A stretch of DNA of 33,968 nt from Gracilimonas sp031581265 (lineage in GTDB: Bacteria; Bacteroidota; Rhodothermia; Balneolales; Balneolaceae): the NCBI RefSeq assembly GCF_031581265.1, contig NZ_JAVLBQ010000033.1:1-33968 (forward strand), read 5' to 3'. The translations under genes and the position numbers were made by a program. Positions 25,596 to 33,814 of the stretch are shown one piece after another. How positions within the stretch are numbered: the first letter of the stretch is position 1; every line of letters starts with the position of its first letter. The notes beneath the pieces were generated by a model. That model was not told where the DNA came from. It searched no databases and worked only from the letters and a program-made list of their open reading frames with translations.

Positions 25596-25663
25596 CTGTC
25601 CTTTTTGTTTTTAATCTGATCTAATATAATCATTCTGTTAGAGATGTGAGAGTTTTGCACGAA

Positions 25664-26392
25664 CTACAGGGTACCGAAAATACTTCTAATCTTTAGAGCC
25701 CAAACTCTCCATATGGCTTCCCTGACTATGGCCTTTGACATTTTTGATACACCTTCCTCTCTTTCCCTGAATACAATGGAAACTTCCTGTAAATTAAACC
25801 CAGCTTTCCAGGCTCTGAAGTGGAGTTCTATTTGAAAAGCATATCCATTTGATTTAATCCGATCGATGGATATTGATTCAAGAACTTTATGATGGATACA
25901 TTTGAAGCCGGCTGTAGTATCAAAAATTGGGAGCCCGGTAATGGTTCTGGCGTAAATATTTGCACAATAGGATAAAATCAAACGACTCAATGGCCAGTTA
26001 ATAATACTAATACCGTTTTTATATCGCGATCCTACCGCAACATCGGCTCCTCCGGATTTTACTTTATCAATTAACCGATCTGCATCATCCGGATCATGAG
26101 AAAAATCAGCATCCATCTCACAAATGAATTGATACCCTTGCTCTAAGGCATATCCAAAGCCTTTTACGTAAGCGGTCCCTAACCCCAATTTTCCGGCTCG
26201 TTCGATAAGTGTAACTCGCTCGGGATATTGTTTCTGAGCATTGCGAACACAATCGGCGGTACCATCGGGTGAACCGTCATCAATCACTAAGACATCTACC
26301 TGGTTTTTAAGTTCCATTAGTTTTTCAATAAGTCGTTCAATATTGTGAGACTCATTGTAGGTTGGAACAATAATTAATGTATCTGAACTCAT
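25664..26392 (-). CDS. Polyprenol-phosphate mannosyltransferase-like GT2
   Basis: A 242 aa family 2 glycosyltransferase of the dolichol-phosphate-mannose synthase type: IIVPTYNESHNIERLIEKL (7-25), VLVIDDGSPDGTAD (about 34-47), LGLGTAYVKGFGYAL, and the metal motif EMDADFSHDP. C-terminal marks are TAGFKCIHHKVLESI and FQIELHFRAW. No C-terminal membrane domain is present, as in soluble DPM1. It would load a hexose from a nucleotide sugar on polyprenyl phosphate; the sugar cannot be told. The stop of the sugar-transferase gene is two bases before its ATG, so the two probably serve the same polymer or glycan pathway. Confidence 0.93.
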   Translation of the reverse strand: MSSDTLIIVPTYNESHNIERLIEKLMELKNQVDVLVIDDGSPDGTADCVRNAQKQYPERVTLIERAGKLGLGTAYVKGFGYALEQGYQFICEMDADFSHDPDDADRLIDKVKSGGADVAVGSRYKNGISIINWPLSRLILSYCANIYARTITGLPIFDTTAGFKCIHHKVLESISIDRIKSNGYAFQIELHFRAWKAGFNLQEVSIVFREREEGVSKMSKAIVREAIWRVWALKIRSIFGTL

Positions 26393-26394
26393 TG

Positions 26395-27804
26395 TTACTG
26401 CCCCTTTCCTTTTATGACGGTTATTATGGTATTGATCAAGATTTTGGCGTCCATTCTGAGCGATGCATTTTCAATATAGAATAAATCGAATTTTGTTTTT
26501 TCTTTCACATCATCCAGTGATGTATCGTATTTCCATTTTACCTGTGCCCATCCCGTTATTCCGGGACGCATTCTCAGCCTTCGGGTATACAGGGGAATTT
26601 GTTCAGAAAATTTTTCTACAAAATGAGGCCTTTCCGGTCGTGGCCCGACGATACTCATATCACCTTTCAATACATTAAAAAGCTGAGGGATCTCATCAAT
26701 ACGAAGTTTTCGAAGCCAATAACCAATTCCTGTAACTCTGGGGTCGTTTTTCTTAGCCCATGTTGGTCCGCTATGGCGCTCAGCATCGTTAAGCATCGTT
26801 CTGAACTTGTAGATCGTAAATTCTCTTCCATTTCTCCCGACTCTTTTCTGTCGGTAGATGGCCGGACCGGGAGAAGTTAACCGTATAGCCACTGCTATAA
26901 TCAATAGAAAAGGGAAGGTAAGCAAAAGTACAAACGAGGCTAAAACCAAGTCAAAAACTCTTTTGATTGTTTTTTCCCATAATGGCATTGGTTCAGGGGA
27001 AATTTCAACCAGGGGCATTCCAAATATTTGGTTGGTTTTGCTTAAGCCACTTACCACTTGGTAAAAGTCGGGTAGCAATTTCAAAGAAACATCCGGGGAA
27101 TCAATTTTTGAAATAACATCTACAAGATCCTGCCGGCGATTGGGTTCCAGGGCTACCAGTATTTCTTGTACCTGTTTTTCCTCAAGAATGTCTTTAATCT
27201 CCTCAAGATTACCGATTACATCTTCTTCTTTTATTCCGGTCTCCGGATCCGGGGATTGCCCATTCACTTGTATAAATCCTAACACCTGCATTCCTAAAAT
27301 CTTATTTCTTTTTAGATCTTCATAAGCAACTTTGGCAGTCTGACCTGTTCCGATTATAACTGTACGATGCAATCCTTTACCTCGCTGTGCATAAAACTTT
27401 TGAATAGATCTTACTATAAACCGATTTAGTGCTAACAATGAAAATACGATTCCCCAGTATACAATAATAAGTATTCGCTGCTCTCTGATAGAAATAATTT
27501 CATTGACATTAATTACAAAATAGATAACCAACGTCCCCAGTAGAGAAGCTTTTAATACTTTTATAAATTCATCTAAGCGAGACACCAAATAAAGCTTTTT
27601 GTAAAGCCCCATTAGCACAAAAACGGCAATCCAATACAAACTAACCGCTAACCCTGCGGTTATAAAATTCAGGTTAAAATCCTGAATCAATAAATTAATG
27701 GTCTCCGGATATAGAGAATGGAAAATAAACCAACTCACAAGTACAATAAGAAAATCTAATATGCTCGTGAAAATTACTTCCCGATATCTTTTTAACTTAA
27801 ACAC
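26395..27804 (-). CDS. Polyprenyl-phosphate sugar phosphotransferase (exopolysaccharide initiating)
   Basis: A 469 aa initiating enzyme of polysaccharide synthesis (WbaP/CpsE-like). Five membrane helices lie in the first half and at about 283-306, with a Rossmann-like region at about 147-235 (TVIIGTGQTAKVAYEDLK). The catalytic bacterial sugar-transferase domain runs about 280-469: KRVFDLVLAS, SPGPAIYRQKRVGRNGREF, YKFRTM, the Asp-Glu pair D370-E371 in RIDEIPQLFN, GDMSIVGPRPERP and RPGITGWAQV. The start is GTG at 27802-27804, with no ATG at a suitable place. It is divergent from tgt with 91 bp between. It probably transfers a sugar phosphate to undecaprenyl phosphate. Confidence 0.95.
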   Translation of the reverse strand: MFKLKRYREVIFTSILDFLIVLVSWFIFHSLYPETINLLIQDFNLNFITAGLAVSLYWIAVFVLMGLYKKLYLVSRLDEFIKVLKASLLGTLVIYFVINVNEIISIREQRILIIVYWGIVFSLLALNRFIVRSIQKFYAQRGKGLHRTVIIGTGQTAKVAYEDLKRNKILGMQVLGFIQVNGQSPDPETGIKEEDVIGNLEEIKDILEEKQVQEILVALEPNRRQDLVDVISKIDSPDVSLKLLPDFYQVVSGLSKTNQIFGMPLVEISPEPMPLWEKTIKRVFDLVLASFVLLLTFPFLLIIAVAIRLTSPGPAIYRQKRVGRNGREFTIYKFRTMLNDAERHSGPTWAKKNDPRVTGIGYWLRKLRIDEIPQLFNVLKGDMSIVGPRPERPHFVEKFSEQIPLYTRRLRMRPGITGWAQVKWKYDTSLDDVKEKTKFDLFYIENASLRMDAKILINTIITVIKGKGQ

Positions 27805-27895
27805 AGTATTTTTTGGTTAATTCTGTCATAATAAGATTTTCAAAATAAGCAATTTTATGTCGGCTGCATAACTTCAAAAGTTTAAATTTTTACGC
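27805..27895. promoter_or_regulatory. Shared divergent promoter region, sugar transferase / tgt
   Basis: Only 91 AT-rich bases separate two genes reading apart, so both promoters must lie here or overlap the starts. No unambiguous -35/-10 or Bacteroidota -33/-7 pair could be picked out. Both flanking starts are non-ATG (GTG and TTG). Confidence 0.4.
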
Positions 27896-29023
27896 TTGTA
27901 CACACTCAAAAAAACATCTACTACTACAAAGGCACGACTGGGAACTTTAGAAACTGACCACGGCATTATTGAGACTCCAATCTTCATGCCCGTCGGCACG
28001 TTAGGGACGGTAAAAGGCGTTTCCCAAAAAACATTAAAAGAACATATCAAAGCCCAAATAATTTTAGGTAATACCTATCATTTATATCTGCGACCGGGGA
28101 CTGAAATCATGAAAGAAGCCGGTGGATTGCATTCTTTTATGAAATGGGATGGACCCATATTAACAGACTCCGGAGGATACCAAATATTTTCATTATCTGA
28201 TATCAGGGAACTGGATGAAGAAGGCGCTCATTTTCAAAGTCATATTGATGGCTCAAAACATTCTTTTACTCCGGAAAATGTGGTTGAAATACAGCGCATC
28301 CTTGGCTCTGATATTATGATGCTGCTGGATGAATGTCCACCTTATCCAAGCTCCCATGATTATGCAAAAAAATCAATGGAATTGACTCATCGCTGGGCAA
28401 AAAGAGGCCGTAAAGCGTTCCTGGAATCTGAACCTTTGTATGGACACAAACAAGCTCAGTTTGGCATTGTTCAAGGGGGAACGTATAAGGACCTGAGAAT
28501 TGAATCGTCCAAGTTTATGACAGACCAAGATTTTGAAGGTATTGCCATTGGGGGATTGAGTGTAGGCGAGCCTATTGAGCTAATGTATGAATTCACTGAT
28601 TTGAACACCGATTATTTACCCAAAGACAAAGCACGATACCTGATGGGCGTAGGAACACCGGCTAATTTATTGGAAGGCGTTGCCCGGGGTGTTGATATGT
28701 TTGATTGTGTAATGCCCACCCGAAATGCCCGGAATGGTACTATTTTTACCCGGAATGGACGTGTTAATATCAGGAATGCACAATGGAAAAATCATCATGA
28801 GTTTTTAGATGAGGAGTTTGATAGCGATTTATGCAGCAAATATACCATGGCATATGTCCACCACTTGTTTCGGAATAATGAAATCTATGGCCTGGTCTTA
28901 GCCTCGGTTCATAACCTAAGATTTTATTTGTGGTTGATGGAGAAAGTTCGAGCTCGGATAGATAACGATACCTTTGCTGAATGGTACCCGGGAATGGTAA
29001 AACAGCTCGAACAGCGTATTTAA
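27896..29023 (+). CDS. tgt: tRNA-guanine transglycosylase
   Basis: A 375 aa enzyme exchanging guanine 34 in GUN anticodons for preQ1 on the queuosine path. Seen: IFMPVGTLGTVKGV, ILGNTYHLYLRPG, the catalytic Asp D91 (LTDSGGYQIFSL), QFGIVQGGTYKDL, GGLSVGEP, RYLMGVG, and the nucleophile Asp D270 in MFDCVMPTRNARNG. The zinc site is reduced: where typical enzymes have CxCxxC before YSRAYLHHL, this one has F308-x-S310-xx-C313, with the later His kept at H339. The start is TTG at 27896; the in-frame stop is eight codons upstream and no ATG or GTG is available. It converges with the GT2 fusion, overlapping its end by four bases. Confidence 0.95.
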   Translation: MYTLKKTSTTTKARLGTLETDHGIIETPIFMPVGTLGTVKGVSQKTLKEHIKAQIILGNTYHLYLRPGTEIMKEAGGLHSFMKWDGPILTDSGGYQIFSLSDIRELDEEGAHFQSHIDGSKHSFTPENVVEIQRILGSDIMMLLDECPPYPSSHDYAKKSMELTHRWAKRGRKAFLESEPLYGHKQAQFGIVQGGTYKDLRIESSKFMTDQDFEGIAIGGLSVGEPIELMYEFTDLNTDYLPKDKARYLMGVGTPANLLEGVARGVDMFDCVMPTRNARNGTIFTRNGRVNIRNAQWKNHHEFLDEEFDSDLCSKYTMAYVHHLFRNNEIYGLVLASVHNLRFYLWLMEKVRARIDNDTFAEWYPGMVKQLEQRI

Positions 29024-31101
29024 GAATTCGATTTTTCAAACTCTGAAAGGTCATCAAGAGGATATACTTTATTAAAAATAGACTTTATAATTATGTCTAT
29101 ATCCATCCATATAGAGTAGTTTTGCAAATAGTATAGTGCAAAGCTTTCGGTATCCTCTGCATCCTGAATTTTATTTCGACTTATTTGAATCAGACCCGTA
29201 AGCCCTTTTTTTGCTACATTTTCAGAACTATCGGTATCACTGATTAGCGGACTTCCAACCAGGCTCAATTTACCTGTAAGTACATATCCCCATAGCCTCA
29301 CCCTATTTTTCCATTTATTATTTTCAATATCAGCATAAAATTTCATTCCATTTATTAAAACCCAATCCTTTTTCAAAAATATCATGCTGGGAAAAGTTAC
29401 TATCAAAATTGCCAAAAACAGGGGAAGTGCTGTTCCGATATCAACCATTCTCTTGAGAATTTTATTGGCCGGTTTGGAGTACATGAATTCAACTTCAACC
29501 AATGGCACAGCTTCCAGGTATTCGACCTTGGATTTACCGAGAATAAAATCCATAGAGTCAGGAATTAGTTTAAACACCACATCCTGTTTTTGAAGATTCG
29601 AAATTTCTTTCAGCATCTGTTTATAACTGATGGCATTCAATACAAAAAAGACCTGATCGATGTGGTAGGCTTTGATCAAATCGCTTAACTGCGAAAGACT
29701 TCCAAGCGTATTTTCGTTTTCATCTCTTCCATTCACCGTGATATTTCCAACAACTTCATAATTCCACTCCGGTCGAGAATGAATTCTTGAGATTATAGAC
29801 GATGACTCATCGAGGTCTCCTACGATGAGCACACGATCATTCTTTAATTTTTCATCATGATGTTCATCGTCGGCCTTGTAACCCCTATATAATTTAAAGC
29901 TTACAAAGAAAATAACACCAAGTATAAATCCAAAGATAAGCCCCAACCTTGTGTATGCCAGGTTCCTTACAAAAAAGGTGATTATGACCACTCCTAAATA
30001 AGTTGTTGTCAGGGCCTTCAAAATAGTTGATATAGAAGCCCGTTCCTTACTAAACATCCCGAATAAACTTCCTGAGAATAAAAATAATCCTGAACTCAAC
30101 ACATTAATCCACAGGTATTTAGTGCCTTCACTATTAAGAATGTTTTCCCCTTTTATTCCATATCTCAATAAAAAACCAATTGCTACTGATGCATTCAAAA
30201 TCACCAAATCTGCCAAAGTAGATCTTACTTGTTTGAAATTGGATGACACCCAGGAAGTCAGAGTTTTTAGCCAAATAGATAGATAAATAAGCATCCTGAA
30301 AAAGAAGCTGTATCTCGCACTATAATGCTTATCATAAAACTGATATAACGCTTTATTGAAAATTCGAATGTATCTTAAATCACCTTTTTTAGTGCTCTCT
30401 CCCTTGTAATGTATAATGGACGTCTTCGGCACATATTCGATATGATATTCTGTTTCCTGAACGCGATAACATAAATCAATGTCTTCTCCATACATGAAAA
30501 AGCGTTCATCAAAACCTCCCAGCTCTTTTAATAGTTGAGTTCTCCAAAACATAAAGGAACCGGACAACACAGGAACTTTAGCAACCTCATCTTCATCTAT
30601 CCAGTTAAGGTAATATTGATTGAATAAACGGCTATTAGGGAACAAAGAGTTTAAGCCAAACACTTTACTGAAAGAAGACCAAATTGTAGGAACTGCCCTC
30701 TTTGATTCCGGTGCAAAAGTGCCATCAGGATTTAAAATTTTACAGCCGCCCGCGCCACAATCGGGGTTTTTCTCCATATGTTTAAAAAGCACATCGAGGG
30801 TGTCTTCACTTACCAGGGTATCAGGATTTATGATCAGCGTATATTTCCCCTCGGCTTTTCTAATGGCCTGATTATTTGCTTTTGCAAAGCCTACATTATT
30901 TTTATTGGCAATGTATTCTACTTCAGGAAAACGTTCTTTTAAATAGGGAATTGAGTCATCGCGAGAGTCGTTATCGACTACAAAAATTTCCAGTTTCAGA
31001 TTATGCTGTGCCTTTTTTATGGAGTTTAAAAGGTTGGCTATATACTCCTTAACCTTGTAGTTGACGATTATTATTGAAATATGGGGAGATGAATTTTTCA
31101 C
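29020..31101 (-). CDS. GT2 glycosyltransferase fused to a degenerate sugar-transferase module
   Basis: A 693 aa membrane protein. Residues 1-260 are a family 2 glycosyltransferase of the rhamnosyltransferase type: SIIIVNYKVKEYIANLL, VVDNDSRDDS, NNVGFAKANNQAI, the NPD metal motif (92-94) and GGFDERFFMYGEDIDLCYRV. Membrane helices follow at about 297-400. Residues 420-515 resemble the Rossmann-like region of sugar transferases, and 540-690 their catalytic part (ILKRMVDIGTALPLFLAIL, TGKLSLVGSPL). The Asp-Glu pair of the catalytic domain is missing, as are the RQKRVGRNG and KFRTM motifs. The fused half is thus probably a non-catalytic relative of the enzyme at 26395-27804. Start is GTG at 31099-31101, three bases after the PorZ-like gene's stop. 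Confidence 0.88.
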   Translation of the reverse strand: MKNSSPHISIIIVNYKVKEYIANLLNSIKKAQHNLKLEIFVVDNDSRDDSIPYLKERFPEVEYIANKNNVGFAKANNQAIRKAEGKYTLIINPDTLVSEDTLDVLFKHMEKNPDCGAGGCKILNPDGTFAPESKRAVPTIWSSFSKVFGLNSLFPNSRLFNQYYLNWIDEDEVAKVPVLSGSFMFWRTQLLKELGGFDERFFMYGEDIDLCYRVQETEYHIEYVPKTSIIHYKGESTKKGDLRYIRIFNKALYQFYDKHYSARYSFFFRMLIYLSIWLKTLTSWVSSNFKQVRSTLADLVILNASVAIGFLLRYGIKGENILNSEGTKYLWINVLSSGLFLFSGSLFGMFSKERASISTILKALTTTYLGVVIITFFVRNLAYTRLGLIFGFILGVIFFVSFKLYRGYKADDEHHDEKLKNDRVLIVGDLDESSSIISRIHSRPEWNYEVVGNITVNGRDENENTLGSLSQLSDLIKAYHIDQVFFVLNAISYKQMLKEISNLQKQDVVFKLIPDSMDFILGKSKVEYLEAVPLVEVEFMYSKPANKILKRMVDIGTALPLFLAILIVTFPSMIFLKKDWVLINGMKFYADIENNKWKNRVRLWGYVLTGKLSLVGSPLISDTDSSENVAKKGLTGLIQISRNKIQDAEDTESFALYYLQNYSIWMDIDIIIKSIFNKVYPLDDLSEFEKSNS

Positions 31102-31104
31102 GTC

Positions 31105-33414
31105 TTATTTCGCTATTACTACTTTCCCAATTCCCCGTTGACTGCCATCTGCCTGGTAGGCCACTACAAAATATACTCCGGTTCCAAGGCGGTTCCCGTT
31201 ATAATCATAGCCATCCCAGCTAATCCTGCCACCCGTTCCCTCAAGTTCATTTACCACAAAACCATCTACACCTAATATTTTAATTTGAGTTGCACTGCCC
31301 AAGTCTTCAATAAAAATTTGATCATTTTTGGAATATTGAAAAGGGTTAGGAAACACCTTCAGCTTATCCATTTCAGAAACCGGAGCTTTTGGTACATCCT
31401 GATAGCTTGTCAGTCCTAAGTCAGTTGCAATAAAAACCTGGCCAGTTTCACCATCAATACTAATGGAATTGATGGTATTTGAGATCAGGTTACTGTTTTC
31501 GGTTGTGAACCGTTTCTCAATCCGACTACCTTCTTCATTTAGCAGCCAAAGTCCCTGATTACTGCTTCCTATCCATTTTTGATTGGCATCATTAACAGCG
31601 ATTGCAGATACATTCACATCCCGCAATAAATATCTTGACGTTGCAGAAGTGTCTTCATTGATCAGCCATTGAGCTTGTCTTTCATTTGGACCACCGTTAA
31701 TAACCAATTCAGGAAAAATGAAACTTGCAATTCCTCTTTCGGTACCTACCCATACCTCTTCATTTTTATCCTGAATAATTGCTGTAATCGTTTCATTGGG
31801 CAAGTTCCCATTTGATATTGAAGAACCCAGTTTAACATAGTTATCATCATTTTCATTTTCGGGGTTCCCGGTATCTATCACCAGCAGACCTAAACCATTG
31901 TTGTTTTCGCTGATCAGAGAAATCCACTTTTGATCAAAAGAATCAACAAATAAATTAAAGTAGTTATCATTGCCACTCAGGTTTTCGAAAGGGATCCACT
32001 CATCCGTCCCGTTGAGTTGTACATACAAGGGGAAATCTGCATTAAAAGAAGTGGCCCACATATTTTGTTGACTATCTGAGTGCAAGCCTGAAATCACAAC
32101 GTAGTTTGGATTTGCTTCGATTCCTGTCAGAGTAGAGTTTGTTCTGTTAAATACCTGAATTTCATTTGTTGCTTTTTCATGTCTTATGACTCCGCTTCCC
32201 CAGCTTCCAAAATAATAGTGGGAATCATTATGGCCTAAAGTAAAAACAGTACTTACATTGTGCAGCTCTTCCCTTGTATCTCTGTTGAAATTCAACCATT
32301 GTTCACCATTATACATATAATATCCACGAATTGGGTTAAAGGGATCCGAACTTGGAAATTCAGGAGTTGAAGTAGCTGCTACCGCCCCATTATCAGCCAA
32401 CAGATCATTAAAGAAATTCAGGTAAGGTCCCGGAGGTAGATGGAATTGAGGTGAATCATTTTCAATATTTAGTATCCCCAGACCATTATTTCGGGTACCT
32501 AAGTATAACTCATCTCCATCAGCAGCTAAATGTATGATATCACTATTTAGGTCCAGGTTTTTGATTTCCAAACTGGATTCTTCATCAAGGATATAGATAG
32601 TGGAATTTGTTGAAGCTGTCAGAAAATTAGATTCTTTGTTAACGGTTAAAGTCACATAATCTTCATTTGGAAACTCATTGCTTATTTCCCAAGCCCCATT
32701 ATTACGGATGTTAATTTCATTGCCTTCTGTTAAAGCATAAACAGTCCCCTTAAAAACTGCTACTTTGCTTATGATATCAGAACTCATTCCAGATTGACTA
32801 TCGAAATTATCCCAATTATTATTTTCAACCAGATTTGCTGAAAGATCGCCAATTGCGATACCTTGTTGTGTTGCAGCATAAACCGAATCCGATTCTATTT
32901 CAATATCATTTACCGGAGTTCCTATGTCAAATGATCCCAGTTTTAAATAGCTATTATCAACAAGGAGATTTTGCAGACCATAAATTACAATCCCAAATTC
33001 TGTTGCTACAAATAAGCTACCGGAATAGATCTCAAAATCATTAATATCTTTCGTACTGAAACGATCTACTCTTTTGATGTCTTCCAGTGGTTCAATGGTT
33101 CCGCTTTCTAAATTAATCACATCTATTGTTCCGTCCACATACCCAGCAAAAATCCGGTTAGACGTTTCATCGAAAATGACACTCGAAGGATCTGATCGAT
33201 ACAGCCCATCTGAGGTAGTATACATTTCAATAATTCTATCATCTTCCAAAACAAAAATACCACCCAAAGTACCATTTACAGCCACATTATTATTTACAGA
33301 AATTGAATTTACTGTAGAAAACGAAGGGTACACCTCCCAGTCTCCTATGGATTGGGACCGAAGAGATTGCCATGAAAAAAGAATTACTATTAAGAGAATG
33401 GTTTGTTTGATCAT
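31105..33414 (-). CDS. PorZ-like two-propeller exported protein with C-terminal sorting-type domain
   Basis: A 769 aa exported protein. The signal peptide is at about 1-20 (ending SLRSQ). The mature part opens SIGDWEVYPSFSTVNSISV and continues with short propeller blades such as IFAGYVDGTIDVINLESG, LFVATEFGIVIYGL, VWVGTERGIASF and WIGSSNQGLWLLNEEG, typical of two-component-regulator-propeller and PorZ N-terminal domains. The C-terminal 90 residues (LKVFPNPFQYS, KILGVDGFVV, SWDGYDYNGNRLGTGVYFVV, GKVVIAK) form an FlgD/type-A CTD-like domain as used for type IX secretion. In PorZ-bearing species this protein helps attach cargo at the surface. It comes just after the rRNA operon in the same direction, with 90 bp between. 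Confidence 0.85.
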   Translation of the reverse strand: MIKQTILLIVILFSWQSLRSQSIGDWEVYPSFSTVNSISVNNNVAVNGTLGGIFVLEDDRIIEMYTTSDGLYRSDPSSVIFDETSNRIFAGYVDGTIDVINLESGTIEPLEDIKRVDRFSTKDINDFEIYSGSLFVATEFGIVIYGLQNLLVDNSYLKLGSFDIGTPVNDIEIESDSVYAATQQGIAIGDLSANLVENNNWDNFDSQSGMSSDIISKVAVFKGTVYALTEGNEINIRNNGAWEISNEFPNEDYVTLTVNKESNFLTASTNSTIYILDEESSLEIKNLDLNSDIIHLAADGDELYLGTRNNGLGILNIENDSPQFHLPPGPYLNFFNDLLADNGAVAATSTPEFPSSDPFNPIRGYYMYNGEQWLNFNRDTREELHNVSTVFTLGHNDSHYYFGSWGSGVIRHEKATNEIQVFNRTNSTLTGIEANPNYVVISGLHSDSQQNMWATSFNADFPLYVQLNGTDEWIPFENLSGNDNYFNLFVDSFDQKWISLISENNNGLGLLVIDTGNPENENDDNYVKLGSSISNGNLPNETITAIIQDKNEEVWVGTERGIASFIFPELVINGGPNERQAQWLINEDTSATSRYLLRDVNVSAIAVNDANQKWIGSSNQGLWLLNEEGSRIEKRFTTENSNLISNTINSISIDGETGQVFIATDLGLTSYQDVPKAPVSEMDKLKVFPNPFQYSKNDQIFIEDLGSATQIKILGVDGFVVNELEGTGGRISWDGYDYNGNRLGTGVYFVVAYQADGSQRGIGKVVIAK

Positions 33415-33504
33415 TTCAAACTAAATGCAATATCTGTTTTTGTTTTTAAGTCAGATAAACATAAGAAAAAAGGAAAGCATATAAATCAATATGATTTAAT
33501 TAAA

Positions 33505-33541
33505 CAAAAAAAGCCCCAATGCTTTGAACATTGGAGCTCTT
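33505..33541 (-). terminator. Intrinsic terminator of the rRNA operon
   Basis: On the minus strand AGCTCCAATG pairs with CATTGGGGCT around a seven-base loop (one G-T pair), running straight into seven T. It begins about 13 bases after the 5S 3' end. Confidence 0.85.
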
Positions 33542-33552
33542 TATAAAAGGAA

Positions 33553-33662
33553 GAAGGCGACGACCTACTCTACCGCTTGTGAGCAGTACCATCGGCGCTG
33601 CAGGGCTTAACGGCCGTGTTCGGGATGGGAACGGGTGGTTCCCCTGCGCTATAGCCACCTTC
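33553..33662 (-). rRNA. rrf: 5S ribosomal RNA
   Basis: About 110 nt on the minus strand. The two ends pair as helix I (GAAGGTGGC with GTCGCCTTC, with wobble pairs). Conserved internal pieces are CCCATCCCGAAC (loop C region), GTTAAGCCC and GCGCCGATGGTACTGC. It lies about 150 bases after the 23S 3' end and is followed by a terminator, as usual for the last gene of an rRNA operon. End points are good to a few bases. Confidence 0.95.
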
Positions 33663-33780
33663 AATAAAAATGGGTGTTCTTTGAGATGATGAGGCAATAG
33701 CAGGTCAAGTGGAAAGGGCTGACTAGGAAGAGTTTTGTTTTTTAGTAGTTGTTAATAGCTACGGCTTTAGCCTTTGTTGG

Positions 33781-33808
33781 CTTGCCCGGGCCCGGAGGCC
33801 CGTGCAAG
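33781..33808 (-). repeat. GC-rich hairpin in the 23S-5S spacer
   Basis: On the minus strand CTTGCACGGGCC and GGCCCGGGCAAG pair over 12 positions with a single mismatch around a TCCG tetraloop. No T run follows, so it is not a terminator. It lies a few bases after the presumed 23S 3' end and may be an RNase processing signal or a transcription-complex element. The rest of the spacer (33663-33780) shows nothing recognisable. Confidence 0.65.
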
Positions 33809-33814
33809 TCATAT

